DNA of 64,000 bases from Deltaproteobacteria bacterium GWA2_38_16 (GCA_001797335.1 MGPE01000005.1:62001-126000), one strand, 5' to 3'; positions 52,010 to 61,639 are shown, numbered from the stretch's first letter. Notes: generated from the letters alone by a model not told the origin. Numbers and translations: made by a program.

Positions 52010-52743
52010 GGTTGTTGTCCTTGCCCTTGACCTTGACCCTGTCCCTGTCCCGGATTTTGGTTTTGTCCTATGTCTTTTGGGGGTTCGTTATTGGGATTGG
52101 AAAGAACGACAAGGGTTGAGTACTCAAGTTCTTTTTCATTTTTTAAGAGGGTAAATTTAATTTCAACCGCATCTGGAAATTGGTTTTCATAGTCTCGTCT
52201 TTCTGTGTCCCATTCATCTCCCCAGCGATCTTGTTTTTTAGAATAAAATCGAAATGATACGTTTTTAACATTTTCTAAAAGAATGGCTGCTTCTCCCCCT
52301 TTTTCTTTGTTTTCATCAATCAAGGGATCTTCTCGGCGCATGAGGCGAGATTGCTCTAAAGAATAACCTATTTCGCACATTTCGGATTCATGTCTTCCAG
52401 AATAAAGTTGGCGATGGGCGAGAGATGTAAAATTTAAATCGCTCATTTTTCCTACAAAATAGCTTTTAAACCATTTGTTGCTGTCAGTAATGGCAAACAT
52501 AGCGCTTTGAGTAGTTGGTTTTTTAGCATGAAAGGCCAAAGAAATGTCTCGGTTCATAATGAAGAGGGCAGTTCTGATGCCGTGGATTTCATCCCAATCG
52601 GCTTCAACGCGTTTTTTAATTTCCATGCCACGAGAGATGGCGCCTCCGGTGCCTAGAGCGATAAAAGAAAAGATTGTCATGGCGACAAGGACTTCGATGA
52701 GGGTAAAGCCACCCACCCCACTTTTGTGAATCTTTTCTCTCAT
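52006..52743 (-). CDS. gspJ: Type II secretion minor pseudopilin GspJ
   Basis: 245 residues with a prepilin signal (basic leader, then G/FTLIEVLVAMTIFSF; cleavage after Gly13). The globular part matches GspJ (FYSKKQDRWGDEW, VEIKFTLLKNEKELEYSTLV). The C-terminus carries an unusual Gly-Gln tail of five to six GQ units encoded by a 6-nt tandem repeat near 52018-52060, which could change in length without frameshift. It overlaps gspI and gspK by 4 bp each. Confidence 0.9.
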   Translation of the reverse strand: MREKIHKSGVGGFTLIEVLVAMTIFSFIALGTGGAISRGMEIKKRVEADWDEIHGIRTALFIMNRDISLAFHAKKPTTQSAMFAITDSNKWFKSYFVGKMSDLNFTSLAHRQLYSGRHESEMCEIGYSLEQSRLMRREDPLIDENKEKGGEAAILLENVKNVSFRFYSKKQDRWGDEWDTERRDYENQFPDAVEIKFTLLKNEKELEYSTLVVLSNPNNEPPKDIGQNQNPGQGQGQGQGQGQQP

Positions 52744-53294
52744 AGAGCTACCTGTTGTTTGTAATTAAATAAATGTGTTGTCATCGTTACTTTTCTCTCT
52801 CCGCTTCCTTCTTTCCAGTACACTGTCACCGTAATTTCTTTTGCTGATTTTTGAATAAAATCTGAAATCTTGGGTAAATACGTCATTACTGGAGATTGGG
52901 GTTCTTCCTCTTCACTCCCTTCTTCTTCTTTGCCTGCATTGGCCATATCCACTAAAAAAGAAAGATCATAATGAAAATCTTGCGAAGTTTTTTCCCACCG
53001 GTAAGAGGGATATTTTTCATCAAATTTTCCTTCTTCTTTTTCGGGGATTTCAGATAGTGGTTTTTCTCTGTATTGAAGAAGCATCTCATTTAATTTTTGT
53101 TGAGCCAAAATAGTGGCAATAGTTCCTTTTTTTGAGGTAGCAGAATTTTTAATATTGAGGTTTTGAGCGTCGATCAATACAAAAAAAGACGTCACAAAAA
53201 TAGCCATGGCAATAATGACTTCAACAAGCGTAAGCCCAGAGTCATCCCGGGCTTGACCCGGGATCCATTTTTTATTCTTTAAGATCATGGTCAT
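52740..53294 (-). CDS. gspI: Type II secretion minor pseudopilin GspI with a repeat-derived leader
   Basis: 184 residues. After the cleavable leader, LTLVEVIIAMAIFVTSFFV is a standard pseudopilin helix, and the small C-terminal domain fits GspI. The leader is odd: residues 10-18 (WIPGQARDD) are encoded by a dispersed palindromic repeat (53241-53266) lying in frame between the start codon and the Gly before the cleavage site. The leader is therefore about 20 residues instead of the usual 6-8. Starts at 53294 or 53288 both overlap the gspH end. Confidence 0.88.
   Translation of the reverse strand: MTMILKNKKWIPGQARDDSGLTLVEVIIAMAIFVTSFFVLIDAQNLNIKNSATSKKGTIATILAQQKLNEMLLQYREKPLSEIPEKEEGKFDEKYPSYRWEKTSQDFHYDLSFLVDMANAGKEEEGSEEEEPQSPVMTYLPKISDFIQKSAKEITVTVYWKEGSGERKVTMTTHLFNYKQQVAL
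53241..53266. repeat. Dispersed palindromic repeat inside the gspI leader
   Basis: ATCCCGGG-CTTGA-CCCGGGAT: an 8 bp perfect stem, here read on the minus strand as part of the GspI leader. Same class as 45746 and 54285. Confidence 0.92.
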
Positions 53295-53853
53295 AAACTT
53301 TAGCCATTCCAGTTAAGGGTTGCACCACAATAGTAAAAATTTTCCCTTTTTCGGTTTCTAATCGGATTTGCGTTTGTTCAGCATAGCCGTGAGGGAAAAA
53401 GTGTGTATAAGCTGCGCCAGAAGTAATGGGAAGGGAAGAGGCTTCGGTTTTAATATCTTTAAACTTAATTTTTTTCCGAAGTTCTACAGGTTTTTTAAGA
53501 AACTCTTTGTCTTCGGTAAAAGAGGATTTTGGTTTTTCATCTTTATCCCACGGACTTTTAGAATGCGTGGTTTCAGAGAGCCGGATGTGTTTAGCCGAAG
53601 ACTCTACCCAATAAGTTTGTTTATCTAAATCATAATGAAGCCTGTAGGTTTTATTTTTAACAGCTGCTTGATTATAAAGGAATCGAATGGTGCCAGAAAG
53701 CATGCGTGCTTGACGTTTTAAATCTAAATCGAGCTTATCTCGAAAGCGAGGCATGGCCATCGTGACAAAAAGAGTCATGACAGCCATGACGATGATAAGC
53801 TCAATAAGAGTGAATGCTTTTTTATTATTGATCGTCGCTTGAGATGTCAGCAC
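53272..53853 (-). CDS. gspH: Type II secretion minor pseudopilin GspH
   Basis: 193 residues from GTG 53853, chosen because AGGAGG lies 11 nt upstream and it gives a short basic leader (NNKKA) before FTLIELIIVMAVMTLFVT. The longer frame to 53919 would give a 35-residue leader and overlap gspG by 95 bp. The rest fits GspH (RFLYNQAAVKNKTYRLHYDL). It overlaps gspG by 29 bp and gspI by about 20 bp. Confidence 0.88.
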   Translation of the reverse strand: MLTSQATINNKKAFTLIELIIVMAVMTLFVTMAMPRFRDKLDLDLKRQARMLSGTIRFLYNQAAVKNKTYRLHYDLDKQTYWVESSAKHIRLSETTHSKSPWDKDEKPKSSFTEDKEFLKKPVELRKKIKFKDIKTEASSLPITSGAAYTHFFPHGYAEQTQIRLETEKGKIFTIVVQPLTGMAKVYDHDLKE

Positions 53854-54268
53854 CTTTTCCCGTTCCTCCTTCTTTCCGGTCGGGTCCATAAGAGAGGATC
53901 GTGAATTTTTCACCATCATCGCAAAGATAAACGTAAGTAGAACCCCAGGGATCTTTAGGAATTTTCTTTTGAGAGAGATATCCTCCTGGAGGATAATTAT
54001 TGGGAACGGTACCTGCAGTGGGTTGTTCGATCAGAGCTTCAAGCCCTTGTTCAGTCGTGGGATAGATATCGTTATCCGTCTTATACAGTTCCATGGCTTG
54101 TTGGAACGTTTTAATTTGCGTTTTAGCAGCTTGAATTTTAGCTTGGCCCAAGCGACTTGTGACCTGTGTCGCCACCAAACTTGCAAACAATGCAATAATG
54201 GTCATGACCACAATAATTTCAATCAAGGTCATCCCTCGGTTATTCATTAATTTAAGTGTTTTATTCAT
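53825..54268 (-). CDS. gspG: Type II secretion major pseudopilin GspG
   Basis: 147 residues. Prepilin leader NNRG followed by MTLIEIIVVMTIIALFASLV, then YPTTEQGLEALI, KDPWGSTYVYL and the calcium-site-like ending around DRKEGGTGKGADIS, all hallmarks of GspG. It is the main pseudopilus subunit. It is separated from gspF by 47 bp that hold a dispersed palindromic repeat, which may adjust expression of the highly needed gspG relative to the upstream genes. Confidence 0.95.
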   Translation of the reverse strand: MNKTLKLMNNRGMTLIEIIVVMTIIALFASLVATQVTSRLGQAKIQAAKTQIKTFQQAMELYKTDNDIYPTTEQGLEALIEQPTAGTVPNNYPPGGYLSQKKIPKDPWGSTYVYLCDDGEKFTILSYGPDRKEGGTGKGADISSDDQ

Positions 54269-54284
54269 TTAGTTTTCTCCTTGT

Positions 54285-54312
54285 GTCATCCCCGACCTGA
54301 TCGGGGATCTGG
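54285..54312. repeat. Dispersed palindromic repeat between gspF and gspG
   Basis: ATCCCCGA-CCTGA-TCGGGGAT with 8 bp arms. In the operon RNA it would form a hairpin between gspF and gspG, like REP hairpins that protect or separate transcript segments. Confidence 0.9.
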
Positions 54313-54315
54313 TTT

Positions 54316-55539
54316 TTACTGTCCTGCAATACTATTTAAATCCAAAATTGGGAGCAAGATGGCCATTACAATAATCCCCACTGCAGCTCCCATAAAAACA
54401 ATCATCAGTGGTTCTAAAAGTTGTGTTAAAGAGGTAATCGTTGTGTCGACTTCATTGTCATAAGCATCGGAAATGGTATTGAGCATGGTTTCTAATTCGC
54501 CTGTTTTTTCCCCAATCGTAATCATATGGGTGACAATGGCTGGGAATTCTCCGCTTTCTTTTAAAGGAGCAGCGAGAGATTGCCCTTCTTGGATATTTTC
54601 TCGGGCCTTAACGAGGGCACTTCGAATGACATGATTATCAATAACATTTTTGACAATATCCATGGCTTGAAGAAGGGGAACTCCTCCATGCAGAAGAGTT
54701 GAAAGGGTACTCGTGAATCGTGAAACCGAAATCATTCGAACCAATTTTCCAAAAATAGGAGCTTTTAAAATAAGGGCATCAAATTTTTGTTTCCCTTTTT
54801 CACTGTTAAGAATTTTTTTGCCGGTATAAAAAACAAAAGCAAATCCTCCAATGACCAAGTACCATTGGGTCCTAATCGTGTCGCTAATTTTAATGACAAT
54901 TACAGTGAGAAGAGGAAGCGAGCGCTCCATATCTGCAAAAATTTGAGTAATTTTAGGAATAACAAATACAAAAAGCCCTGTGATGATGACAACGCCAACC
55001 ACCACCATCACCAAAGGATAGGTCATCGATCCTACAATTTTATTTTTCAGTTTTACTGAAGATTCTGTAAATTCTGCTAAGCGCAATAAAACTGTATCAA
55101 GAGTTCCTGCGGTTTCTCCAGCTTTGACCATATTGATATAGAGATTTGAAAAGACTTCCGGATATTTTCCCAAAGCTTGAGCTAAAGAAGATCCTTCATT
55201 CACTTGTTCTTTGATATCGGTCATGATGAGTTTTAATCGTTCGTTTTCAACTTGATCGGCAATAGCATTTAAAGCTTCAACAATAGGGATATTGGCTTTG
55301 ACCAGGGTAGCCATTTGGCGTGTCATAATGGCGACATCGGTGATTTTGACACGTTTAAAAAATTTAAATCCTGATGTGACAGATCCTGAGGATTCTTTGG
55401 TTTGTTTTTCGATGAGTTCTGTTGGGAAAATACCTTGTTTTCGAAGCTTTGCTCGAGCGATCTTTGGATTATCTCCGTCCATTTTTCCTTTGACGGATTT
55501 TCCTTTAGAATCAACTCCCTTATATTCAAAAACTGGCAT
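54316..55539 (-). CDS. gspF: Type II secretion inner membrane protein GspF
   Basis: 407 residues, polytopic platform protein. The opening MPVFEYKGVDSKGKSVKG, two GspF domains (each ending in an EKTGEL or KAGETAGTL-like motif) and three membrane helices (about 170-190, 215-235 and 375-395) are standard. It starts 2 bp after gspE and works with the GspE ATPase to assemble the pseudopilus. Confidence 0.95.
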   Translation of the reverse strand: MPVFEYKGVDSKGKSVKGKMDGDNPKIARAKLRKQGIFPTELIEKQTKESSGSVTSGFKFFKRVKITDVAIMTRQMATLVKANIPIVEALNAIADQVENERLKLIMTDIKEQVNEGSSLAQALGKYPEVFSNLYINMVKAGETAGTLDTVLLRLAEFTESSVKLKNKIVGSMTYPLVMVVVGVVIITGLFVFVIPKITQIFADMERSLPLLTVIVIKISDTIRTQWYLVIGGFAFVFYTGKKILNSEKGKQKFDALILKAPIFGKLVRMISVSRFTSTLSTLLHGGVPLLQAMDIVKNVIDNHVIRSALVKARENIQEGQSLAAPLKESGEFPAIVTHMITIGEKTGELETMLNTISDAYDNEVDTTITSLTQLLEPLMIVFMGAAVGIIVMAILLPILDLNSIAGQ

Positions 55540-55541
55540 AG

Positions 55542-57236
55542 TTACACTTCAACCTGTGTGGCACGTAAAATTTCTTCAATGGTAGTAATTCCCGAAAGGA
55601 CTTTTGAAATACCATCATCTCGAATGGTTTTCATCCCTTTTTGCATGGCTTTCTTTTTTAAGGTTGTAGAATCGGTACCGGCTAAAATCATTTGCCGAGT
55701 ATCATCATCCACCACAAATAATTCTTTAATAGAAGTTCTACCCGAATAGCCTGTTTTCATGCATTTTTCACATCCCACAGCGTTATAGATTTTTTTCCCT
55801 TGAAATTGATCTCGCGTCATGCCGAGTTCTTTAAGCTGTTCTTCCGTGGGTGCATATTCTTGTTTGCAGGCCTTACAAATACGTCGAATCAGGCGCTGGC
55901 CAATAACCCCTAAAATAGAAGAAGATACTAAAAAGGGTTCTACTCCCATATCCACTAAACGGGTAACAGCTCCGGGGGCGTCGTTTGTGTGAAGGGTGGA
56001 GATGACTAAGTGCCCGGTCAAAGAAGCTTGAATGGCAATTTCTGCGGTTTCAAGATCCCGAATTTCTCCAATCATTACGACATCAGGATCTTGACGTAAA
56101 ATGGCTCTCAGTCCGCTTGCAAACGTTAAATTAATTTTTGGGTTTACAGGAATTTGCCCAATACCTTTAATTTGATATTCCACCGGATCTTCAACGGTTA
56201 AAATATTAATTTCTACAGAATTTAATCTTGCAATGCAGGCATAAAGAGTGGCTGTTTTTCCACTTCCGGTAGGTCCAGTGACAAGAATAATGCCATGGTT
56301 TTTGTGGATCAGTCCATCCAAGGTTTCATACATTTGTCCTTCAAATCCCAAATCTTTGAGTTCTAAGACAACATTACTTTTATCAGCGAGCCGCATGACA
56401 ATCCGCTCTCCATGAGTGATGGGAACGGTGGAAAGACGGATATCAATATCTTTCCCGGCAATTTTAATGCGAATGCGTCCATCTTGTGGGAGTCTTTTTT
56501 CGGCAATATTTAAATCGGCCATGACTTTAATCCGAGAAGTAATGCTATTTTGAAAGGCTTTGGGCGGTTTATAGACATCGTATAAAATTCCATCAATCCT
56601 AAATCGAACAACCACTTCTCGTTCCTGGGGTTCAATGTGAATATCGCTGGCTCTTTCTTTGACAGCTCGAAAAAGAAGGGAATTCACCAATCGGATAATA
56701 GGAGCTTCATCGCTGGCATCGAGCAAATCTTCGGGTTCGTCGAGTTCGTAGGAAAGATCCATGGCTTCTTCGCCAATTTCAGAAATGGCTTTTTGTTCTT
56801 TTTTCTCGTACACGCGGTTAATGGCGTCTTGGATTTTTAACGCACTGGCAATCACCGGCTGAATCTGTGCTTTTAAAATAATGCGTAAATCATCTAAAAC
56901 AGATTGTTCTAAGGGGTTGGCCGTCGCCACAATGACGCGATCACCCTCTCGAGTAATGGGGATAACTTCATTTTCTTTGGCGTAATTAATGGGAATTTTA
57001 TCGACGAGAATGGGGTCAATTCGATCTGCAGGAATTTCTTGATAAAAAGGCAGCCCCAGCTGAATACTTAAGGCTTTTTGAATTTCTTCAGGGGTGAGAT
57101 ACCCTCGTTCAATGAGAATATCCCCGAGCTTTGTTCCTTTTTCTCTTTGAAGAATAAGGGAATCTTCTAATTGTTTTTCTGTGAGAGAAGTGTGCTTTAA
57201 TAAAATTTCTCCCAGTTTTGGTTTTTTAAGAGGCAC
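55542..57236 (-). CDS. gspE: Type II secretion ATPase GspE
   Basis: 564 residues. N-terminal GspE domain (LGEILLKHTSLTEKQL), Walker A GPTGSGKT, Asp box, Walker B MIGEIRD and His box STLHTNDAPGA are all present. A tetracysteine zinc site is formed by CKACKQE and CEKCMKTG. Cytoplasmic hexameric motor that drives pseudopilus assembly. It is 6 bp downstream of gspD. Confidence 0.96.
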   Translation of the reverse strand: MPLKKPKLGEILLKHTSLTEKQLEDSLILQREKGTKLGDILIERGYLTPEEIQKALSIQLGLPFYQEIPADRIDPILVDKIPINYAKENEVIPITREGDRVIVATANPLEQSVLDDLRIILKAQIQPVIASALKIQDAINRVYEKKEQKAISEIGEEAMDLSYELDEPEDLLDASDEAPIIRLVNSLLFRAVKERASDIHIEPQEREVVVRFRIDGILYDVYKPPKAFQNSITSRIKVMADLNIAEKRLPQDGRIRIKIAGKDIDIRLSTVPITHGERIVMRLADKSNVVLELKDLGFEGQMYETLDGLIHKNHGIILVTGPTGSGKTATLYACIARLNSVEINILTVEDPVEYQIKGIGQIPVNPKINLTFASGLRAILRQDPDVVMIGEIRDLETAEIAIQASLTGHLVISTLHTNDAPGAVTRLVDMGVEPFLVSSSILGVIGQRLIRRICKACKQEYAPTEEQLKELGMTRDQFQGKKIYNAVGCEKCMKTGYSGRTSIKELFVVDDDTRQMILAGTDSTTLKKKAMQKGMKTIRDDGISKVLSGITTIEEILRATQVEV

Positions 57237-57242
57237 TCTTTT

Positions 57243-59429
57243 TTACTCCTGTTTGGGGGGATTTAATTGATCTAAATAAGTTGTTTTTCGATCATCCCCT
57301 GGATAATTTTTATCCATAAATTCTTGGCGTTCTCTTAGTTTTTTATCAAATAGTTTTCTAAAATCCCCATATTTTTTTAAGATGGTGGGCGTTAAGAGTA
57401 AGAGTAAATTAGTCTTAACGGTTTCTTTGGAAGCGCTTTTAAAGAGCCATCCTAAAATAGGAATGTCACCCAGCAAGGGAATTTTGCTGGACGTTTCATT
57501 GATGTTGTCTCTTAAGAGTCCCCCGATAACCACCGTATCTTGATCTTTAATTAAGACGGTTGTTTTCATGGCGCGTTTGGTGGAGGCAAATGTTTGCCCT
57601 GCAATGTCACTGGGCGGTTTTCGATTGGAAATATCTTCAATCGATTGGTCAATTTCAAGTCGGACGAGTTCAGATGTCTCATTGATTTGAGGTTTAATTT
57701 TTAACATTAACCCAATGGGTTCTCGGGTGATATTTTGTTGAATGACTCCATTGCTGGAGGTGGAGGTCCCTGAAGAGGTTGGAATTTTTTCAGAAGCTTC
57801 AAAAACAGATTCCACGTTATCTAAAGCTAAAATTTGAGGAGCAGAGAGCAAATTAGAATTAGCATCACTCGCCAGAGCGCGAATAAGAGCTGTGGCATTA
57901 GGAATCGATTTTTTTTCTCCATTAGGAAGCGTAATTTGAGTCGATCCTTGAGTCACAAAGCCAATGACCCCGCTTCCAGGGCTCATTAACTTTGTGGGAT
58001 CTAAAATGACCTCCATGGAATTAGGTGAGGTCCCCGCAAAGCCACCGACCAATCCATTTTTAAATCCGGGGGCAGGAACACCCGCGGTATAAGAAATTCC
58101 TAACGCTTTATTTTTATTGACGTTAACCTCTAAAATATACGCTTCCACGTAGACTTGTTTTCTGGGGATATCGAGTTTACCAATGACTCCTTTTAAGGTG
58201 TTATAATCTTGAAGCGAAGCGGTGATGACCAAAGAATTGGTTTCTTTGTCCCCTGTAATTTTAATTTCGCCTTCAAAATCAACGGGACCCATCGAAGGCA
58301 TTCCAGGCATTCCCATTCGAGGAGAGCCCCCACTTTTTCCTCCGACGAGTTGAGAAAGAATTTGAGCCATTTTTTCTGCATCGGAATTTTGAAGATAATA
58401 GACGTGGATTTTTCCTCCGCCACCTACATTGGTGTCGAGTTTTGAAATGAGTTCTTTTATTTTAATAATTCCTTGCTCGTTGGCTTTGACAATAATGGAA
58501 TTGGTTCTGGGATCAGGAATAATTTTAGAAATAGATTCTCCTCCGCTAGCACCACTATCTCCTCCGCCCGCGCTTCCTCCAAATGTGGGGGGGGCAAATC
58601 GGCTTCCTCCTCCTTGTTTCATGTCATCTCGATAGAAATTATTGAGTTGATCCGCCACATCTTTGGCAGAGGCATATTTAATTTTAATAACGGCTAATTG
58701 TTCTTCAAATCCTTTCACATCCAGATGCTCTAAAATTTCAAGAAGCCGGTTGATGTTGGATCCTGTATCGGTAATAATTAAACTATTGGTCGGTTCATAG
58801 GCGACGAGAGCCCTAGGGTTTACAATGGGCTGTAATGATCTGGAAATGGCAGAAGCATTAATATATTTTAAGTGATAAATTCGGGTAATGTAGCCATCGC
58901 TCGTAGGAGAATATTTCCCAGCATAGGTTTTAAGGCTCATTTTGGTAGCATCCTGAGCACGAACGATTTTAAAAAATTTCCCAACCGGAACCAACGTTAA
59001 ATCATTCATCTCAAGAGCCGATAAAAATGCCCGATAGGCTTCTTCAATCGTGACATCTTCTTGAGAGATAATAGTAATTTTTTTTCGGCTTAAGTCTTCA
59101 GTGACAATAAAACTTTTTCCGGTGAGTTTACTAATGCTTTTCGTGACGGCATCCAAAGTTTCATCTCTAAAGTTAATGCTTGTAATTTTAACGGCATTTT
59201 TGGTTTCAGGTCCTTTTTCTTCAATTTTAATTTCTCTGGGAGGAGGAGCGTCTTTAGATACTACACCGGGAGCGGGGGGAATAGCTGGAATGGTAGTAGG
59301 AGGATTGTTAAAAATGGGGGCTTCATCTTCTTCCTCATCCTCTGGCTCTGGCGGCATCTGTGCCTGTACCATAAGACTAAAACCAAGAATAAGAAATAGG
59401 AGGAGAAGACCTGCTTTATTTTTTTTCAT
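57243..59429 (-). CDS. gspD: Type II secretion secretin GspD
   Basis: 728 residues with a signal peptide (about 1-23). N0-N3 modules follow (ITSINFRDETLDAVTKSISK, RALVAYEPTNSLIITDT) and a C-terminal secretin domain (SAPQILALDNVES, PIGLMLKIKPQINE, DQDTVVIGGLLRDN, PILGWLFKS). A Pro/Glu-rich linker lies before N0 and a Gly/Ser-rich loop within N3. Forms the outer-membrane channel. No gspS pilotin is visible in the window. Confidence 0.95.
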   Translation of the reverse strand: MKKNKAGLLLLFLILGFSLMVQAQMPPEPEDEEEDEAPIFNNPPTTIPAIPPAPGVVSKDAPPPREIKIEEKGPETKNAVKITSINFRDETLDAVTKSISKLTGKSFIVTEDLSRKKITIISQEDVTIEEAYRAFLSALEMNDLTLVPVGKFFKIVRAQDATKMSLKTYAGKYSPTSDGYITRIYHLKYINASAISRSLQPIVNPRALVAYEPTNSLIITDTGSNINRLLEILEHLDVKGFEEQLAVIKIKYASAKDVADQLNNFYRDDMKQGGGSRFAPPTFGGSAGGGDSGASGGESISKIIPDPRTNSIIVKANEQGIIKIKELISKLDTNVGGGGKIHVYYLQNSDAEKMAQILSQLVGGKSGGSPRMGMPGMPSMGPVDFEGEIKITGDKETNSLVITASLQDYNTLKGVIGKLDIPRKQVYVEAYILEVNVNKNKALGISYTAGVPAPGFKNGLVGGFAGTSPNSMEVILDPTKLMSPGSGVIGFVTQGSTQITLPNGEKKSIPNATALIRALASDANSNLLSAPQILALDNVESVFEASEKIPTSSGTSTSSNGVIQQNITREPIGLMLKIKPQINETSELVRLEIDQSIEDISNRKPPSDIAGQTFASTKRAMKTTVLIKDQDTVVIGGLLRDNINETSSKIPLLGDIPILGWLFKSASKETVKTNLLLLLTPTILKKYGDFRKLFDKKLRERQEFMDKNYPGDDRKTTYLDQLNPPKQE

Positions 59430-59466
59430 ATAATTTCCCCTTTATGTTACGTACTGCTTAATCTGA

Positions 59467-60420
59467 CTACTTAATCTGATAGTTATAACTCTTCTTTTGC
59501 CCACCGCGATCAATATCCAGTGCTACCTCTGCTGCAGAAGTAATGGCTCCGTAAAATTCCAACGCTTTTGATGGACTATCAAGTTCAATGCCGTTCACCC
59601 GTTCAATCGTATCCCCATTTTGAATTCCCAATTTTTCATAAATAGATCCTGGTCGGATAGAAAAAATTTTAAATCCTTTAATTTTCCCATCAACAATATT
59701 GGGAACTGCTCTGGCTTGGGTTAAAATTTCATTGGGGTTGGAAAGGGAAGATTCCAGTGCTCCTCGGTCAATCACAAATCGTCCTTCTCCAGATTGGCGA
59801 ATTCCTCCCCCTGCATCTGCAAAGCCTCCACCGCCAGAAGAAGGAGGTGCCAATTGTTTATCTTCTTTAAGTTCCACATATTCCATGGATCCTGTTTCTT
59901 TATTTTGAAAATAGACTTTATAGGGATCTACTTTAAACACCTTGGCTTTGTTTAAAATGAGATCTCCCACTTGATATGATTCCACACGATTTAACCCCTT
60001 GTCTTTAATGGCGCCAATAGATCGGCTAGCATCCGAAAGAATAATGGTTCCTACGAGTTCCAAGGGAAGGGAAGTGGGGGTTGCACCTGCTTCATCCAGG
60101 CCTGATCCTTTTTTATCAAAGACCAATTCTTCTTCCTTGGCCTTTGGATTAAAAATATTGCGTTTGGTAATAATATTAAAATTATCTTTAGAGGGATACG
60201 TGATTTTAGGCGGAGGAGCTTTGGCTGTTTGAGCCTCTGGATGCGTCGGTGCTTCAATAGAATGGTCGATGTAATTAACCACAATATTAGAAGCACTTTT
60301 GGCGAGCAAAAAAATGATAAAAAGATTCAAAACCCAAGTGTAGCGTTGAAGGGTAGCAAAGTCCAAAGATAGGTGGCTTAAACGATCTAGAAAAAGTCGA
60401 AAGTCAAACTTAGCTGCCAT
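59467..60420 (-). CDS. gspC: Type II secretion system protein GspC
   Basis: 317 residues: one membrane helix (about 27-46), the HR domain (about 115-185, LELVGTIILSDASRSIGAIK), a Gly/Ser-rich linker and a C-terminal PDZ domain (about 230-315, GSIYEKLGIQNGDTIERVNG). It links the inner platform to the secretin and contributes to substrate choice. It is the first gene of the gsp operon, directly after the promoter at 60436. Confidence 0.93.
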   Translation of the reverse strand: MAAKFDFRLFLDRLSHLSLDFATLQRYTWVLNLFIIFLLAKSASNIVVNYIDHSIEAPTHPEAQTAKAPPPKITYPSKDNFNIITKRNIFNPKAKEEELVFDKKGSGLDEAGATPTSLPLELVGTIILSDASRSIGAIKDKGLNRVESYQVGDLILNKAKVFKVDPYKVYFQNKETGSMEYVELKEDKQLAPPSSGGGGFADAGGGIRQSGEGRFVIDRGALESSLSNPNEILTQARAVPNIVDGKIKGFKIFSIRPGSIYEKLGIQNGDTIERVNGIELDSPSKALEFYGAITSAAEVALDIDRGGQKKSYNYQIK

Positions 60421-60435
60421 GTGTTGGTTTTATAA

Positions 60436-60464
60436 ATTATATCGTTATTACAAAGGGTTATCAA
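60436..60464 (-). promoter_or_regulatory. Strong promoter of the type II secretion operon
   Basis: On the minus strand TTGATA (60464-60459), exactly 17 bp, TATAAT (60441-60436). It lies 16 bp upstream of the gspC ATG and immediately after the stop of the NHL lipoprotein gene. Near-consensus, so probably constitutive. Confidence 0.8.
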
Positions 60465-60466
60465 GA

Positions 60467-61639
60467 TTAATCAGCAGAAAATCGCAAAGATCTGTTATTA
60501 AATGTGTCTGCAATCCAGTAGATGGAGGAATTGCTGAAAACTCCAGAGGGGCCATTGAGAGAATTCCCAGCGGGATCAGAATCGCGATTGGCTTTGGCGG
60601 TCGTAAAATCAGCTTGTCCCAATACTCGGTGGGCAGCAGCACCATTGCTACCAGGAATAGTATCGTAAATGAGTACTCGGTGATTGCCTTTATCTGCAAT
60701 CGCAAGGCGGCTTTCGCTATCTGCATGGATATCCGTTGGTCCAGAGAGAGTAGAGCTGGAAGTTCCAGAGCCTGAAGTAGTCATAGAAGTTTGTCCAATA
60801 ACAGTATTGGCAGAGGTATTGTCAGAGGTGGGGATAGTATTAAAAATCAAAATTCGGTTATTCCCCGTATCGGCAATCAAAAGTTTGTCATCGTTAGCGT
60901 AAACGCCACTGGGACTAGAAAGAGTATTGGCGTTGGGAGAATTTAAAGAAGCTTTTTCTTTATCTGTTTGTCCTACAACGACATCTGCATCTTCTGAAGT
61001 ATTGGTAGGAAGGGAATTATACACCAATACCCGATGGTTTCCGCTATCGGCAATGACCATTTTACTGCCATTATAAAAAACATCGGTAGGGCTACTCAAA
61101 GTATCTGCCCGAACTCCGGCGGTTGAACCATCCAGTCGGTTGGCAGCGGTTTGAGTACAATCGGCATGGCCCACTACTCGATTTGCAGTGGCGCCATCAG
61201 AAGTAGGGATGGTGTTATAAATTAATATTCGGTGATTTCCTGTGTCTGCAATAAAAAGTCTCCCCCCGTTCACATGAACGGAAGTAGGGCCAGATAAAGT
61301 TGCACAGGAAGCTGTACTGCCTTGATTGGGGCTATTGGATGTCTTGTTGGCTTGCCCCACCACGACATCGGCGGATTGTTTATTAGAGGTAGGGTTGGTA
61401 TTCCAAATCAAAACTCTATTATTAGAGGTATCTGCAATATAAAGTTTTGTGCCATCAAAAAAAATGCCTTTGGGATTGGATAAAGAACTATCAGAAGCAG
61501 TACTATTGGCATTAGAGCCTGTCGTAATAAAATTACTTTGTCCTAAGACCAGATTGGCATAATCAGTGGTGGTGTCACCTCCGCTCCCCATAACACACCC
61601 CATATAAAGCAGGGCTAAAGGCAATAATAAAATTTTCAC
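60467..61639 (-). CDS. NHL-repeat beta-propeller lipoprotein
   Basis: 390 residues, GTG start. A lipoprotein signal with lipobox LYMGC (Cys15) is followed by about six NHL-type blades, each with LSGPTxVxxxxxxLxIADTGNHRVLIYN. The blades also share the phrase VVGQ. It probably forms a surface or periplasmic propeller binding a protein or glycan. An extended -10 (TGATATAAT) at 61650-61658 lies so close to the GTG that the message would have almost no leader. It sits upstream of gspC in the same direction but the gsp genes have their own promoter. Confidence 0.88.
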   Translation of the reverse strand: MKILLLPLALLYMGCVMGSGGDTTTDYANLVLGQSNFITTGSNANSTASDSSLSNPKGIFFDGTKLYIADTSNNRVLIWNTNPTSNKQSADVVVGQANKTSNSPNQGSTASCATLSGPTSVHVNGGRLFIADTGNHRILIYNTIPTSDGATANRVVGHADCTQTAANRLDGSTAGVRADTLSSPTDVFYNGSKMVIADSGNHRVLVYNSLPTNTSEDADVVVGQTDKEKASLNSPNANTLSSPSGVYANDDKLLIADTGNNRILIFNTIPTSDNTSANTVIGQTSMTTSGSGTSSSTLSGPTDIHADSESRLAIADKGNHRVLIYDTIPGSNGAAAHRVLGQADFTTAKANRDSDPAGNSLNGPSGVFSNSSIYWIADTFNNRSLRFSAD

